From: Echria macrotheca
Lineage: Eukaryota > Ascomycota > Sordariomycetes > Sordariales > Schizotheciaceae
DNA length: 64,000 bases
NCBI GenBank assembly: GCA_030411725.1
Contig: MU839829.1
Coordinates: 806,001-870,000, forward strand
Reading direction: 5' to 3'
Positions 42,131-55,896 of the stretch are shown here, piece by piece (within the stretch, counting starts at the first letter, position 1; each line of letters opens with the position of its first letter). Under the pieces are notes generated by a model. The model searched no databases. It saw only the letters and a program-made list of their open reading frames with translations, and was not told the origin of the DNA. Position numbers and translations under genes: made by a program.

Positions 42131-45100
42131 CTGGGCGCGCCCAAACCATTACCTTCAATACAAAGCCGTCAGAATTTGGTTATACCTTATCTAGCTATCA
42201 TGACGATTGACAGAACCCCAAACGGACTCGCAAACGCACAATCCACAGCCCTCAAGACCTAAGACCTACCTCACCTTACCTTACCTACCCAAGCCAGATT
42301 TCCCCTTACCGCCATCTTTCTCCTTCTCCCCCCAAACAATGACTCACTCACCCCAGACCAGACCAGACAGACCAGACCATACCACACTCCCTGGGAACTC
42401 AGTCCAGGCACACGCAATCCCGTCCTGCCGCAACACCAACAGCAGAAATGTGGGTTCGGGTTCCGGTTCGGATCTCAAACCCCCCAGCCGCCGACCTCTC
42501 CCGAGTTCAAACCAGGGCAAACCAGGGGCAGGCAGGCACCGACCAACCAACCGACCACCGACCGATCACTGCACCGATCGATCTCCAGCCCTCTCCTCCA
42601 CTCACCGACACTCACAGGAACAGGAACCAGGAACAGGAAATCCAGAAAAAAATCCAAAAACAGAAACACTGCGTGCATACAGCCATCCCTCGATCTAACT
42701 GGTCCGAGATGCCGGGAACCGGGGCCCGGGGCGGGATCCGCCCACCCAAATCGGTCCTCCTCTTCCTCCCTTCACCGCCAGATCAGGAAGCTACACCGTA
42801 AGTTTGTTCTCAGACTCACCTCACCTCACCCACCAGCCCGCCCGCCCGTCTCGGACATTCCCTCGTAGCGAAATCCGTTCACAGGTCTCATAACTATCCC
42901 CAAATATGGGGGTCATCGCATCGTGTGATGATGGCTACATACCTATCATATATCCAAACATGCCAAAAATTTGGATATCAAACGTCATTCTGCAAAGTGT
43001 TTTTCGCTTAGCTCCGCTCTGAAACATACATCCAAGCCTCCCTGTAATCCGGCCTGCAGGAATATGTATAAAACGAACCAACACTGTTTTAAAGATCATC
43101 GACCCCACGGTCTCCGGGCCCGTTGCCGGGGTCGCGGTGGAGCTGTCAGATGTAGCTAGATATCTCGTCCACAGGTTACCCCCAAGATCGCTGCATCTGT
43201 CATGCCAATTCTAGCCCCGGAAACATCGGGGTACGACCTATAAGCAGCAGGAGCAAGACCCATAAGCCTTGATGGGTTCAGCGGAGAAACATATCGTCGC
43301 GCCGACAACGTCTCACATGAACGGGATGGAGAAGTGGACCAGAGGGGTGCCAAGCTGAGACCGCGATATCTCACCGCTATCAACATCCACAAGTCACGGG
43401 AGCTTGGCGAACGTCGAGCACAAACTCGGAGCCCCTTATCCGACGGTGTTGACAAAGCTTGGCATCTTGCGCAACGTCTGCTGTTCACGTTGACAAAACT
43501 CGTGGACAATCAGCGGCACTTGCCTCGTACAAGCCAGAGAAGTGACTGTTCATTGCCCAACACTAGAGCAGAACAGAAGACCTGGAGAAACCTTTCTCCA
43601 GGCAAGTCTGAGCCTAGCAAATCTGTGAGTCAGTCATCGGCCTGTGATGGCGCAGATGCTTGTGAGTTGGCGTTGTCGCCCTAGACTCAGAGTTTCGCGG
43701 GACAACCGCCTCAAATCCGGGGACGAATAGAGGCATCCCATCTCGCTCCACAGAGAAGCACTGAAAGTAACGCCATCCAGGTTCTGAGAGCGTGTGGGAA
43801 AGCTGAATCGTGCCGAGGAAGCACTCGTATTGGCGGGCCGCGGCCGTTGGGCACGAAGCTGGACACTTGGTTCGATGCGGTTGTGACCCTCCAGATCTAA
43901 GAGTCCCCAAATGAAGGGATCGAGGCCACATATTGGGCCCCGATCATGTCCAGGCGTCAAGCCGGCCTGTCTTGTATGCAGGAGAAATATGACGGGCCGT
44001 GTTTCGACATGGACACTGGCCGGCTGCCCAGGAATCCACTGCATGGGAAAATGGATTGGACCACATTCTTGATGTCGAGCAAGACTAAAATGTTCGCATA
44101 ACGTTGGACGCCGACATCATGGAGGAATACCAATACCATCAAGACAGCTGGGAGATGGAATTGCTTGATGCAGTTGGGTATCTTTTCGACGTTTCGCAGG
44201 TGGAGGGGGGCAGATGGCTACCCAGAACTCCGGGAAGCTGCGGCGGTAGCGTGGCTGAGCCGGTTGGAGGAGCCCAGGACCGCACGACCGCCCCGCAAAC
44301 TGATTGGCGGTGGTGAGGAGTGCGTCGAATCATCGGGTCTCCGCAACGGGTCTGAAAACGCCCTATCCGGCAGACATGAGATGCTCCCGGCTGCCGAGAA
44401 GCGCGACGAGATTGAAGGTCCATATCAACATCAACAAGCTGACATGGAGGCGCGGCTCGGGCGCAGCAAACATTCCGGTGTGATCCAGGTGAGGCGATCT
44501 CATCGAGCGGTCACCGGCGCAGAAACCAGCCGGAACATCCAGGGTGGGCTGACGACGTTGAAGAGGGGTCGTTTGCTGGACCCTCCAGACAGGCGCGCTC
44601 GAGTCTCAATTGACTCCATTAGCTGGTAGCAGGTCAGCCGGTGGTCTAGCTAGGGATTGAGTGTGTTGTGCCGAGCATTATTGGCCGCAACTCCTGTTGT
44701 TGAGCGAGAAAATAGCAAATCGAGAGGGAGCCGACTCTGGTTGCCCCTGAGTGTTCCTGAGTCCCCAACGGCAGTCGCCCGCTGTGGATGGTTCGAGGGC
44801 GGCTTGCCATCCGCCCGACGCGTTTGTTCGCGTATCAGAACGGAAACACACCGACTCTTAGCGTTGGGTAGAGACGAAAGGTGCTGTTGCACTTTGTTTG
44901 GGTCGCCATGGCGCGGGCCTCTAGATATGCGGCCACCAGCACACTGGCTCTCGGCAGGCATCTCTGGCTGCGCCGTGAGTGGTCCGAAGTGCAGCAGCTC
45001 CGTCCGAACCTCTCCATCCGCCGCGTGAATACGGAGTGGGTCGTGAAGAACGGTCGACGCGCTGTAACCAGCCACCGCATTTTCCTCCCATCCGACGATG

Positions 45101-47545
45101 GGATGTGATGTGATCGCCCCGGTGCTGACGGTCTCGACCGTGGATGGCGACGGGAAAATAAACCGAAAATCACAACAACGGCAACGACGCGAGCGACGGG
45201 ACGAGGCAATTGACCGATTGCCTTGGTGCGGCAAAGAGCAGGAGCGGGTGATGGGCTGCGAGCGGAGAGCTGAGAGGCAGAAGGGAAGGGAAAGCGGGGC
45301 AGTCACAAGAGGGAAGGCGCGGGGAGTCAGGTGACCCGGCCGTTCACTGCCGTTATCGCCCACAATCGCTATCGTAGTGTCACTCACAGCCTGGTTTTTT
45401 GAAGAATATGGAAGCTGCCTTCCGGGTTTTTTGCACGCACCCTACCTACCGTTACCATCAGGCTGGCCTGAGGATGGGGACTGACGATTCAACTTGAAGA
45501 TGATTGGGACGGGGAGAAAGCGTCTCGCTTCCAGGTTCCCGCAGCTGAACTGATGCGAATGGTCCACCGCTCCTGCACTGCTGCATCTTACCAATGGCTC
45601 CGTAGTCGAGCAACCAGCAGACGAACTGGAAACCTGCTGACCCTCAAGTCCCCGTCTGCTGCTGCCGGCGATTAGAAATTCCACCTAGCTGATGACGAGA
45701 ACAGTCTCGCAGCATGCTGGACATGAGCTTGCGGGCAGAGAGGCCTTGATGACGAAATTCGAAATTCGCCATGGCTTGCAAACCAAGCAGATATCTCTCC
45801 TTCCAATTCACCAACCAACTCGGCCATCCGCAGTGCACCACAAGCCGGTGGCTTTCTCTCACCCCAAACCCCAAGGCAGAATCCGCGCAACGGCGGACAT
45901 TCGTATTTGCTAAGACAAAACAAGCAGAGGTTCAAGTGGTCTCGCGATCATGTCCCACCCCACACGGCGGTCCAGCAATGAGAGGCAGTGTGGCTGCTCA
46001 GACGTCTCTATAACGGGGGATCTCACGGGGGCTTCAGATGCTCACGGGTTCGGTAGACCCTGGCTCGCCCCGTCTTGGGTGTGGGAGCGGCTTGGGGAGT
46101 CCTTGGCAGACCAGTGGCCCGAGGTCGTCTTTGGGCATCGAGGCCCATCGCTGCCCAACCGCTGCGGGGCGGGAGCTTCACAACCAGTCGTTCGGCCCAG
46201 CCCAATCACGGGAGCGGTCGACAGCGTCTGGTCGCTGCCTCGACGGCGCTGCCCTCTGCTTGTCGGTTTGATGCGCGATGCCCGTCGTCGCGTCGCCCCT
46301 GTTGGTCCTTCTCCAGCTTGCCTCGCTCTGTCCTGTCAGACGACGGCGATTTCGGCAATACCCCCCCGTCGAAGCAGAGCGCTCTCAACACCCGGCGGCC
46401 GATCTCTGATTCGATCTCGGATGCGACCATTGCCTCCTGGCACGCCGGGGCAAGGACCGATCTACGCCCCTTTGGGGAAGTCGGCTTCCTGGCTTTGGCC
46501 CGGGCCAGAGTGCCAGAGTCCCGTCTTGTCCTGTCAACCCTAGCCGAGCGAGGGTTTCTGGTGCCAGTTCCAGAATCCCTCCCGCAAGTCTCCCGTAGCC
46601 GTCTGCACGTACCGCCGCGGTCACACCAGGTTGTCTCTGGCAGACGAGGTCGAGAGCGCGAAGCATCTTGGGGTGCTCTCTAGGCTTGTCTTGGCCGAGA
46701 CGGCTTCGCTGCTGCCGCCAAAGACGACGATAGATCCAATCCGGAGCCCAGCGTCTATCCTATCTCTGCGCCGGTCGGTTTGTGTCTTGTCTAACGCTTG
46801 TCCCGCCGTTGCGATGGTGTCTGTCGGATGTTCAGGCGAGTACTTTGGCGCACCCTGGTCCCGTCAATCGGATCTCTGCTTGTCGCACTTCCAGGCTGAG
46901 AGGGCATGCCCCCCCCTGCTGCCACCCCCCTTCTCCGAAAAAGTCTCCTCATCCACAACTCCCACGCAGAAAACAGAACATGCCCTCGAGGTACCACCGC
47001 GAAGGGTACGTACCGGTTGCCCAATTGTGCTTGTGGAGAGGAAGCAGCTTCGCGACGGTCCTCGTCCTGGGCCTACGGCCTGACCTCTTCTCGACTCTAT
47101 ACATATAATGGAGAACAGACCGCCCCATCTTTCACACCATCCCAATTCCCATCAACAAGACATCTTGTACGGTATCAGGCCCAGAAGCAGCATCAAGTTC
47201 TGCTCATCAGTGTGTTCTGCCATCCCCATTGTTTTTTATTACATCTTCAAAGCTCTCGGAAGCTTTTGCTCTGCACACAGCCTTCTTCACCAACTCCCAA
47301 CTTCTTCTCCCCTCACGCTTTGGTCTGATACCCCTCTCTCTGCCAAAGACGGAATCGCGGTTGCACCAAAACTGTGTGAGTGACATTCTGTTCCCACCTC
47401 TTCCCTGGCACTCGCCAAAGCCCTCCCCCGGTCTCCCGCACTTCCCTCCACCCCGACTCCCAGACTCTCCCCGCCTGCCTCTTATCAACCCACATCTTTC
47501 TCTCTCATCCCCCCTCCTCTACCTCACTCTTCCTCACCACCCTTC

Positions 47546-47608
47546 ATGAGGCCATCACCGGCTCTCTCTTCTCTCATCGGCTCTTCCCTCCTGGCTGAGC
47601 TGCCATAA
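47546..47608 (+). promoter_or_regulatory. Upstream ORF in the bZIP leader (20 codons)
   Basis: An ATG at 47546 opens a 20-codon frame beginning MRPSPALSSL and ending with TAA at 47608. No other ATG is seen between that stop and the bZIP start at 47891, so it would be the last upstream ORF if the transcript begins further 5'. Its presence in the mature mRNA is not shown by sequence alone. Confidence 0.35.
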
Positions 47609-47890
47609 CACTGCCATCATCGCATCATCACCATCATCACTAGAAACGCCAAGGATCAATCCCCTTGTCTTTTTACGAAACCCCCCCTGCTCTCACCCCT
47701 GCCACCCCCAAAAATAAGAGCGCTCTCACCGCTTCCCGGTCCGCCGCCCAACCTCGACTAACACGGCTATACATAACAGACTGCCCGCACACTTTGAAAG
47801 TCAAAATTCTGCACCGTTCTGCAGAAGACTTTCGACTGGAAGCAATTCCCACACCACACAATCATACACACACACACACGTTGGCCCATC

Positions 47891-49812
47891 ATGGTATCAG
47901 CATTTCAAATGCAGTCCTTCTACAGGGCGCCGTTGACGGTCGACACGACGAATGCTCAGAAGTTCTTTGATGAGGAAGACGCCAGCATATTGGACGAGAA
48001 CATTCTTGATCACGCTTCGCTCGACTCGGCATTGGAGATGTCCCCGCCGCTGGTAGAGAGCAGGAGAGATTCCTTCGCTGTCTCATCAATGTTCTCACCC
48101 AAGTCGGAAGAGTGGCAGTCTGTAGAGATGCAGTCTGTCCCCTCAAACAACCCCTTCTTCGATCAACACAGCAACAACCCCTTCATGCGGATGGATCAGA
48201 GCCAGCAAGCGGCATACCAAAGCCACACCTGGCCCATGACCAGCTCTGGATCAGCAACGCCTCTACAGACGTTTGACGGCCTGCCGGCGGAATACGACTC
48301 CTCCACGGTGCCTCTGTTCAGCCGACCAGCCGCCATGCAGGTCCAGACTCCCTTCAGCAACCCCAGCAACCAGGTCGCCCTTTTCCAGCAATTAGGTGCC
48401 GGCCAGTCGCTCCCTACGTCGCCCCAGAAAGATCACTGGATGAGCCAAGAGTTGAAGAACCAGGCCATGGCGAAGCGGACCCGGCCTGCCAGCCCCCTCA
48501 TCCGGTCTCACAACGACCTGAGGAGAGGTGACGGCATCCGGAAGAAGAACGCCCGCTTCGAGATTCCCTCGGAACGCAACCTCAGCAACATCGATCAGCT
48601 GATCTCTCAGTCGACGGATGAGCAAGAGATCAAGGAGCTCAAGCAGCAGAAGCGTCTCCTCCGCAACAGACAGGCAGCGTAAGTAACTTGCAGTATACTC
48701 CCTGGGCCCTGCGGATAACTGACATGACAAATAGGCTCGACTCGAGACAGCGCAAGAAGCAACACACAGAGAGGCTTGAGGACGAGAAGAAGCAGTTCAC
48801 CGAGGTCATCACGTCCATGGAAGAACAGATCGCCAAGATGGAACAGGACATGGCTGCGCTCATGCGTGAGAAGCAGCAGTACGAGAACTACATCGTCGAG
48901 ATGGAGAGGAAGCAGGAGGATATGATCGCCGCCCACACGGTCGAGACCGGCGAGTTGCGCAAGAAGATCAACGTCCTGACCAACCACGTGCAGTCCCTGG
49001 AGAGTGCCGCCCCGCCCAACGCTGCCGGGTTCACCGGAGCGTTCGGCGATATGGACGGCATGACCATGGATGGTTCCTGGGATGATATGCCGATGTTTGA
49101 CGGCTTCCCCATGGACCGGACTGCCGAGGTCAAGCAGGAGATGCAGATCGTTCCTGCCAAGAAGCCCGAGGTCGCCTTGATGACGGATTGCGAGAAGCCA
49201 GCCCAGCAGGGTGGCCTTTTGTTCATGCTTTTCCTCGTCGGCGCCTTCGTGCTCTCGAGCCGGTCGACTCCCAGCATCCCGCGCGTGTCGGAGGATGTTC
49301 GCGCTGCGTCCGCGACCATCCTCGAGAGCGTGCTCAAGGATGCTGGCGTCCCCCACGCCTCCTCGACTCTCGGAGCCATGGCCCCGCAGCCGTCGGGCAC
49401 CACCTGGTCCCAGGCTGCCGGGTCTTCCTCCCTCCCCATCGCTGCCCCCGGCCTGGACAACGTCGCGCCCTCCATGCTTGGAGACATGGTCGACTCCCTC
49501 ACGCAGCCGACCGAGCAACAAACCAATGAGCAGCTGTTCTCGCTTTCTGTGTCGCAGTATAACGGCTTGAGCTCGCAGGATTTCCCCCAGGCTCCACCGG
49601 CTGAAAAGTCTACGAGCCAAGGGAGGCGAAATCTAGCTGAAGCTCTCGCCAACATGCGCAACACGGACAAGCAGTCGGCCTCGGAGGTGTACACTCGCTC
49701 GCTGCTGTGGGACCAGATCCCGAGCGACGTCGTCCGGACCTTCGCCAAGATGGTGGCGGAGACGAACGGCCAGCAGGGCACTGCTGGCAGGGGCAGCGAC
49801 GGCGACACGTAA
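47891..49812 (+). CDS. bZIP transcription factor with a putative C-terminal transmembrane segment
   Basis: Two exons, 47891-48678 and 48735-49812, joined in phase 2 across a 56-nt intron within the basic region; 621 aa. Residues 1-240 are a Ser/Gln/Pro-rich, probably activating region, ending in a conserved-looking NARFEIPSERNLSNIDQLI block. The basic region follows the N-x2-AA-x2-SR rule (NRQAALDSRQRKK, ~258-270), and a long heptad-rich coiled coil runs to about 348. Residues 422-438 (GGLLFMLFLVGAFVLSS) are strongly hydrophobic and long enough for a short membrane helix, leaving ~180 Ser/Thr/Gln-rich residues beyond. That layout resembles ATF6/CREB3-type membrane-tethered bZIPs, but the segment may instead be buried or cytosolic. 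Target genes unknown. It is isolated by long non-coding flanks on both sides. Confidence 0.9.
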
Positions 49813-52800
49813 ACCACAACCTAATGACGACATGACGATTATGACTTCCATGAAAAACACGCGATGGCTTCACGCGGACACAGAACACACATACACGCCA
49901 CTCCAGATGCTTTCGTTTTCCCCGTTCAGCTCGGTCGCTCTCACCATTCCGGCTCGCAACAAACCACTATTGCTTTCGACATACACTTCACCCGCTCCCG
50001 CGACACAACTCAGACCTTAGCTGCTCACGCACCCGAAAGTTTGTTCACTCTTCCGTCCTGCTTGTGACAGGACATCCGCTCTGGATTTCTAGCGTTTCTT
50101 ATTTTCCTCGGGCTTCTTGAAATATTTAGCGGGCGAGCATTCTGATTTTGGCGAATTTGGCTTTTTCTCTCTACCATTTTTCTCAAGTCCTTAATCATGT
50201 GTCATTTCCTCCAGTTCAAATGTCTTTCTACTATGGCGCAGGGCAAACTTTTGGTGTCTCTACTACTATTACTGAGCGAAGCTTTGCTGCGAGGTTCGGC
50301 AGGCGGGTTTGGCAGGATATGGGATTTGGGGAGCAACGGCGAACGGTCTTTGGAGATTTTTGGATTCAAGTTTGGGCAACCAACACCACGACTCTGGCGC
50401 AGACTTGCCAGCACTACATTCCTTGCATGGGGCTTTTTTCTTTTGTTTTCTTTTGTATAATGTTTTGGGTTGGGGAACAAAATTGGCGAGCATATGAGTG
50501 TGATGAGATCCAGTCTCGAGGGGCGAGGCAGCCTGGCACACTCGGGTCACAGGGGCATTGGGTATTGGGCATGGGACACGGACTCGGCATATCGACTGCA
50601 TCATACACCGTCTGACGACGAACTTTCTTTTTGTCTTTACGAAGATCATGACACTCTTTTACGACAGCGGCTTTTTGTGCGTCTCGGGGACGGCATAGCC
50701 CTCTTTTGTCGGCGGGATACTTGGAATGGAACCGGTGGCGGAACCGTTCGCCCATAAAACTGCGAACCCGCAAAACACCCAGACCTATCCAAACCCCCCA
50801 CCCCAACCTCGATAGCAGATGGATGATGATTTGGGAGGAAGGCTTGAGCAAAGGATTGCAGACAGAGACAACACCATATTTTGCCGTTTTTGGGCTATGA
50901 CAGTACAAATGAAGACTGAGCGAACTTTTCATGCTCAACTTTGGAGATGCCTTTTTTGGTGATGACTATTACATACATGATCTCATGGCTAGCTAGCAGA
51001 CTAAGGAGAATACAAAGGATTTAGCAAGCCAAGAACCCAGTCTTTTGCACATCAGTAGTGACTTTGGGTACTTGATCGGCTCGGCCGGCTTATCGTACCT
51101 TGGGGTAGCGCAACTGTTACGGAAATATCTCCGATCCACGGGCGATATCAGAGCGGCTCATGTAATGTACAGTAAGGTAAGCTTTCGATCCTCCGGCAAA
51201 CTGGGTCCGCCAACTGCTGAGCGATGGCCGGGCTTAGCACCGCAGATCTTTTGCGCGTCCAGTGCCTATCGGTGTCTTGGTTTGCGTGGGCAGTTGGTTA
51301 TGATTCGTATTACTTGGCTAGGGGGAGAGGAAAAGTTTGGGGGCGGAGTAGAGAAGGACTCTTTGCTTGCGTGTGCGCGCACTCACACGCACACACGCAC
51401 AAGAAAAATGTCTCAACTTTTTTCCTTCCCACCTGTTCTAAACATAACACTTTTGGTTGCATGGGTTTCCGATCGTTCCAGCAGGGAGGTGGGAGCACTC
51501 TGCGAACACTGCATCGACGGGGAAATCATGTGCCGAGAACGAAATGTCGGTGAGGTAGCGGTAGGTGTCCAACAACGACTCGCCTCGTGGAAACGGCGCA
51601 ATCCATCAGGGCAGGCGACCTGGCTGAGTGGCAGAAGCTGGCGAGTCGTGACGTCGAATGCTGCCCCAAGGTGGTCCAGCAGACCTTCCAGCTTGGTAAC
51701 GAGGAAGGGGCGGACTGCGGGGTTTGCTCTGGGTGCGTTGCGCTTTTCCTTCCCACTTTTCTCAGGAGCGAGGTCACACAAGGCACCCACCTTTTGCTGC
51801 TGTGGGTTTTTTGCACACTTTCTCTGACGAGTCGCTTTGCCTCTCCTCGCCTTCCATCCCGACTCGCTCTGCCATCCTCGCGTCATAATACTGTCCAACC
51901 ACGCCCGGGCATTGCCAGAAGGCTGCACTGCGTCGGGACCGAGATAACGGCACTTGCGTCGCCCGTCGCAGAACACACACGGCCGCGGGGCTGCTTGGTG
52001 GCCGCATCTGCCGTCTCACACCATGGCGACACGAGGATGCGCTAACACGCTGCGAAGACATAGGTCGAGGAATCCGGGGAACCCATCGCAAGCTGAGGTT
52101 GGCTGATACGACAGCCCCTCGGTATTTAGCCAGAGAGCGAGGTCTGCTTGGCTGCAGACGACGTGCAGAAGCAGCTCGGATGCTGAGGAAAGTCTGGGGA
52201 CTGGTTGCGTTGGGAGCAAATCCGGGCGATTGGGCAGCGACGGGACGATTGGCTAGGAATGATGCCCACGTATACGACTGCGAAGACCTTGGGTTGGGGG
52301 TCCTTCTGCTTCCCCAACTTTTCCACTCTGCTCGCCCGGAGGCCCGGCCATCTGGGGCTGACCAAGGGGAAGGGAGTCGCAGGTGCCTACATGGAGCCTT
52401 GCATCTTGCGTCTGGAGCCTTCGGGAGTTGTGCCTTCCAGCGGGGACGACGAGACTGACACACCCATCGCTACCCTCCTAGTTGTAAAGGATCCCGATAT
52501 TCCGTCCTCGGCCTCGAGTACGCGGCGTCTTCTTTTCCATGCCGGCTCCGGGACCCGTCACGCACCTCTCGATGGTGTAACCCTCAATTTACGTATAACG
52601 TTGCCCCATCCAGCAGCAGCCTCGTGGCACGTGGGCTCCTGGCTCTCCGGGCCCGGCAAATCAATGAGACATCTGCCGTACAACGCATGATAGGGCATTC
52701 TCGGAACGGACTCACGGGATACGGCTCTGAGATAGCTGGATAGATCCCATCTGCTACTGTCTGGGCAGGCACGCGAGCGCACAGAGGGGATTACACTCCT

Positions 52801-55800
52801 GAACCAGGGCGAAACGCAGCGGTTCACCACATAGCTTGGTTATGGTTGTGCTTGTGGGCCGGGACCGGCGAATCACGAAGCGCCGTGCCGTCAGACACTC
52901 CGAATCCGTGCTACTGGCTACTGCTGTCGTGCTCCAATTGCTTTGCCCCGTATGCAATTTTCATGGGGATTGGAGGACCGGCGAAGGACAAGTTGATGCA
53001 CCGGTCCCGATGCTTCGGCGTTACTCGGCCGGTCCGGCGGCGGCTGCCGTCCGGCTTGGGGCCGCCGGTCCGCAGCGGGAGATCAGCCTGGCCCGTGCTG
53101 CCGATCCGGATACTGGTGGAGCAACTTCGGCTACCGTCCCGGAAATCGAATGGACGAGACTGCACTGATCTTCCTCGCTATCTCGTTGGCTAAATATGGT
53201 TTCTCGATCTTTTCGCCTCGTTCGCTCAAGATTTCCTATTCCGGCGGTTTCATGAGTGTTCTTGACGAAGACCTCAATCTATTCTGAGACTCAACTCGAT
53301 CGAGATGCCGGTCGCTGGGCAGAGTTGGGCATCGTCGAAAATGCCATCTCTTCGGTTCGACGCTAAGTTTTCCAAGGCAAGACGGCTAGCATCCGCTTCT
53401 CCTTCGTTCATCATGTTTTGGCTGCAGCCTCGTTTTAGTTTTCCCGCGGTGGAGATTTTGGTCGACTGCATGATCTCGCCGGCCAAGAGTCGCCTCCTCG
53501 ATATTTGGAGGAGCCTTGGGTGATAATGCTGGCCACAGAGAATGATGGGAAACTCTCAGTATCGCCTTGTACCCGAAAGTCGGACGATGTAGAGATCAGT
53601 CCACTTCAATCACTGGCCGCTGCTGGTGGATTGAATGGCTTACGCTCAGCATCCTGGCAAGATCTTCCAGCAATTACACATACAGGACGACGCGAAATGG
53701 TCTGGGCCCGGTTGTGGAGGCTATCATCATTTTCTTGGCACGGGTTTGGTCCGACGTGATGTTGTGGTCTGGTTTGTTTACGTCTGTGGCGAGAGAAAAG
53801 GGGCGAGCTCAGACCACATCAAACCAATCCTCAGTGTGACAGATTTGCCACAACTCCAAAGATTTGTTTGGTCGGAGGGTGTCGATCCCCTCAAAGATCT
53901 CGTCCAAAATGCGCCGCAGCAAGACGACCCAATGATGGGACGGAAATGACAACTCCTGCGTCGAACTATTCGCTCCTTTTCGACCACTCGAGCGTGCCCC
54001 TTGATCTGGTTGTGTGCTCCAATCATCAGATCCATTCGCATGGATTCACCGCGGTTGACTGGTCAGTATCCCCAAGAGAATCGCCATGGCATCCCGTGTG
54101 ACGGATTGCCACTTCTAACCTAGGCCGTGCAAGAAGCATGCAGGAGCTAAGTTGCAGAAATGTTGCGGCATCGAGACCCGACATAACGAGGATGAAACCC
54201 TGACGGTCGAGATCCGAACCAAGCGGCAGTCTCGAAAATGCCCGCGGAGGTCGGATTCCTCAACGCCAATGCATGCAGCTACACATGTTTTCTTCTGATC
54301 TATTCCCGCCCGCGCTAGCTCCGAGTTCCAGCTTTGGCAAAACTCCACCATCCCGGCATGGCTGCCCGGCCTCAAGCATCACAACCGCAAAAGGACGGTA
54401 CCTACGACCAAAGTATTCCTCCTCGAGCTATCGGAGCATTCTCCTCGACCGCATGATCTTGTTTCTCCATCAGCTTCACGCTGCGTTCTCTCCACTACCG
54501 CTGCAACCATCGCCTCCTTCGCCTCATCTTTTGTTTTTTCCACCCGGTGCTTTGTTGATATCCACCGCGATGCATTGCATTGCATCGCAGTTTGAGCCCG
54601 GACGTCCATCCAGTTTGTAGGAATGGAGCCGTTGACCATGCCGACGACAGGGAAAAGCTGCACTTTATGTCATTGCTGCTGGGAGAACTGAGACAGGAGA
54701 GGAGAAACTAAATTAAGAACTCTGCGTCTGTTTCTTTCTTCTTTCCAAGAAGTAGGAAGTAAGCGGAAACCGATCGAACTGTTGACCCTGTGGAATCTAT
54801 GGAAAAGACGACGACAACCGGTCCCCCAAATGCAGGGAAGCTGCTGCTGCAGCAAGATTTCCCTTTCCCAATAAACTCGTATGGAAGATGATAATAATCC
54901 CAATGGGAATGGGCCAGACGACGCGAAAAAGATAAGGTTAGGTAGAATTAAAACCTAAAACCTAAACGTATTATCCCCCCCTCCACCTTCCTCTTATCGT
55001 CTCACAAAAAATGGAAGACCACATAAAGAATTGGAAGGAAAAGGGAGACATACATATTGTTGTGTGAACGTGGACCGTCTCCCGCCCAGAAAATGCTCAG
55101 CCGAGTAATAATATGCCAGATCTGCTGGCCCTCTCAGGGGCGCATCTTTTATATTGACCAATTAATACCCTCGGTGCCCCTCCTCCTCCTTTGTGCCCTT
55201 TACTTTCTGCCCCTCTACCCTCTGCCACTCTCACCTCTATCATCTGCTCCCAGCTGCCGCATCGCATCGCGTCCATTCCCCTCTGTCGACTCGTTCCGGT
55301 CGTCGTCATTGTTCCTGGATGGATGGATGGATATCTTCTTTTCTTTACGCCGGTATCGGATTTCTTTTCTATGTCCCGACTTCCCCCTGCCCCTTCCCCG
55401 TCAAGTCCAACTCAAAACTCCGACTTTTGAATATGAAAATATGTAAATATTTAATATGTGCAATATATCTATTCAACATACAGAACGGAAAGGGAAGAGA
55501 AAACATTGATCCATACATAGAAATCTCCGTAGGGAAGTGGTGCAAGCCTCATTTGCTTGCTGATTGACCAACTACTAACTGAACTGCCTCCTTTACACCA
55601 TGCTATAGCGATATCATTGTCCTCATGGACAAATATACACATACACACAAACCCCCTTGTATGAATATCTCTTCTCAATGAGAAACGAACCAAACACCCA
55701 CACTCCTACTCGTTCCTATCTCCGCAGCCTCCAATGATATATATAATCGTGAAACGAGAATAAACACGGTAAGCAGGCAGGCAAGCTATCCAACAATGTC

Positions 55801-55896
55801 CAGAGTATCCAAAAACCTGCCACCGTCATCCGGCTTTGCAAGGGGAGGGAGAATCGAATCGACGAAGAAAAAAAACCCCGTTATCCAAGCCTAGAA
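49813..55896. other. Long gene-free region between convergent bZIP and Sel1-repeat genes
   Basis: About 6.1 kb between two convergent genes, far more than two 3' UTRs need. Open frames are scattered on both strands with no recognisable domains. Composition varies, with CT-rich and TG/CA-rich patches (for example ACACGCACACACGCAC near 51390). Possible contents are long 3' UTRs, unannotated non-coding RNA, or decayed sequence; none could be demonstrated. Confidence 0.5.

Larger units (their letters stand above)
40283..47890. other. Long gene-free region upstream of the bZIP gene
   Basis: 7.6 kb without a supportable protein gene. Open frames occur on both strands but overlap one another, are short and show no family content. 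The region holds a 70-nt poly(A) run, a GA microsatellite, an 18-nt palindrome inside CTAGGTACC/CTTACCTACC-type sequence, and, in its last ~700 bp, a C/T-rich leader with small upstream ORFs. It likely combines the NOC4 3' UTR, a long bZIP promoter and 5' UTR, and possibly non-coding transcripts. Confidence 0.5.

Noticed and set aside
46075..46683. Forward open frames of ~200 codons upstream of the bZIP gene
   Set aside because: Two overlapping frames of similar length (45950-46543 and 46075-46683) compete on the same strand, with no domains, odd composition and no splice logic.
51045..51827. 260-codon forward frame in the bZIP/Sel1 gap
   Set aside because: Sequence content is not protein-like (repetitive Thr/His from CA repeats, mixed composition), no family is recognised, and there are overlapping frames on both strands.
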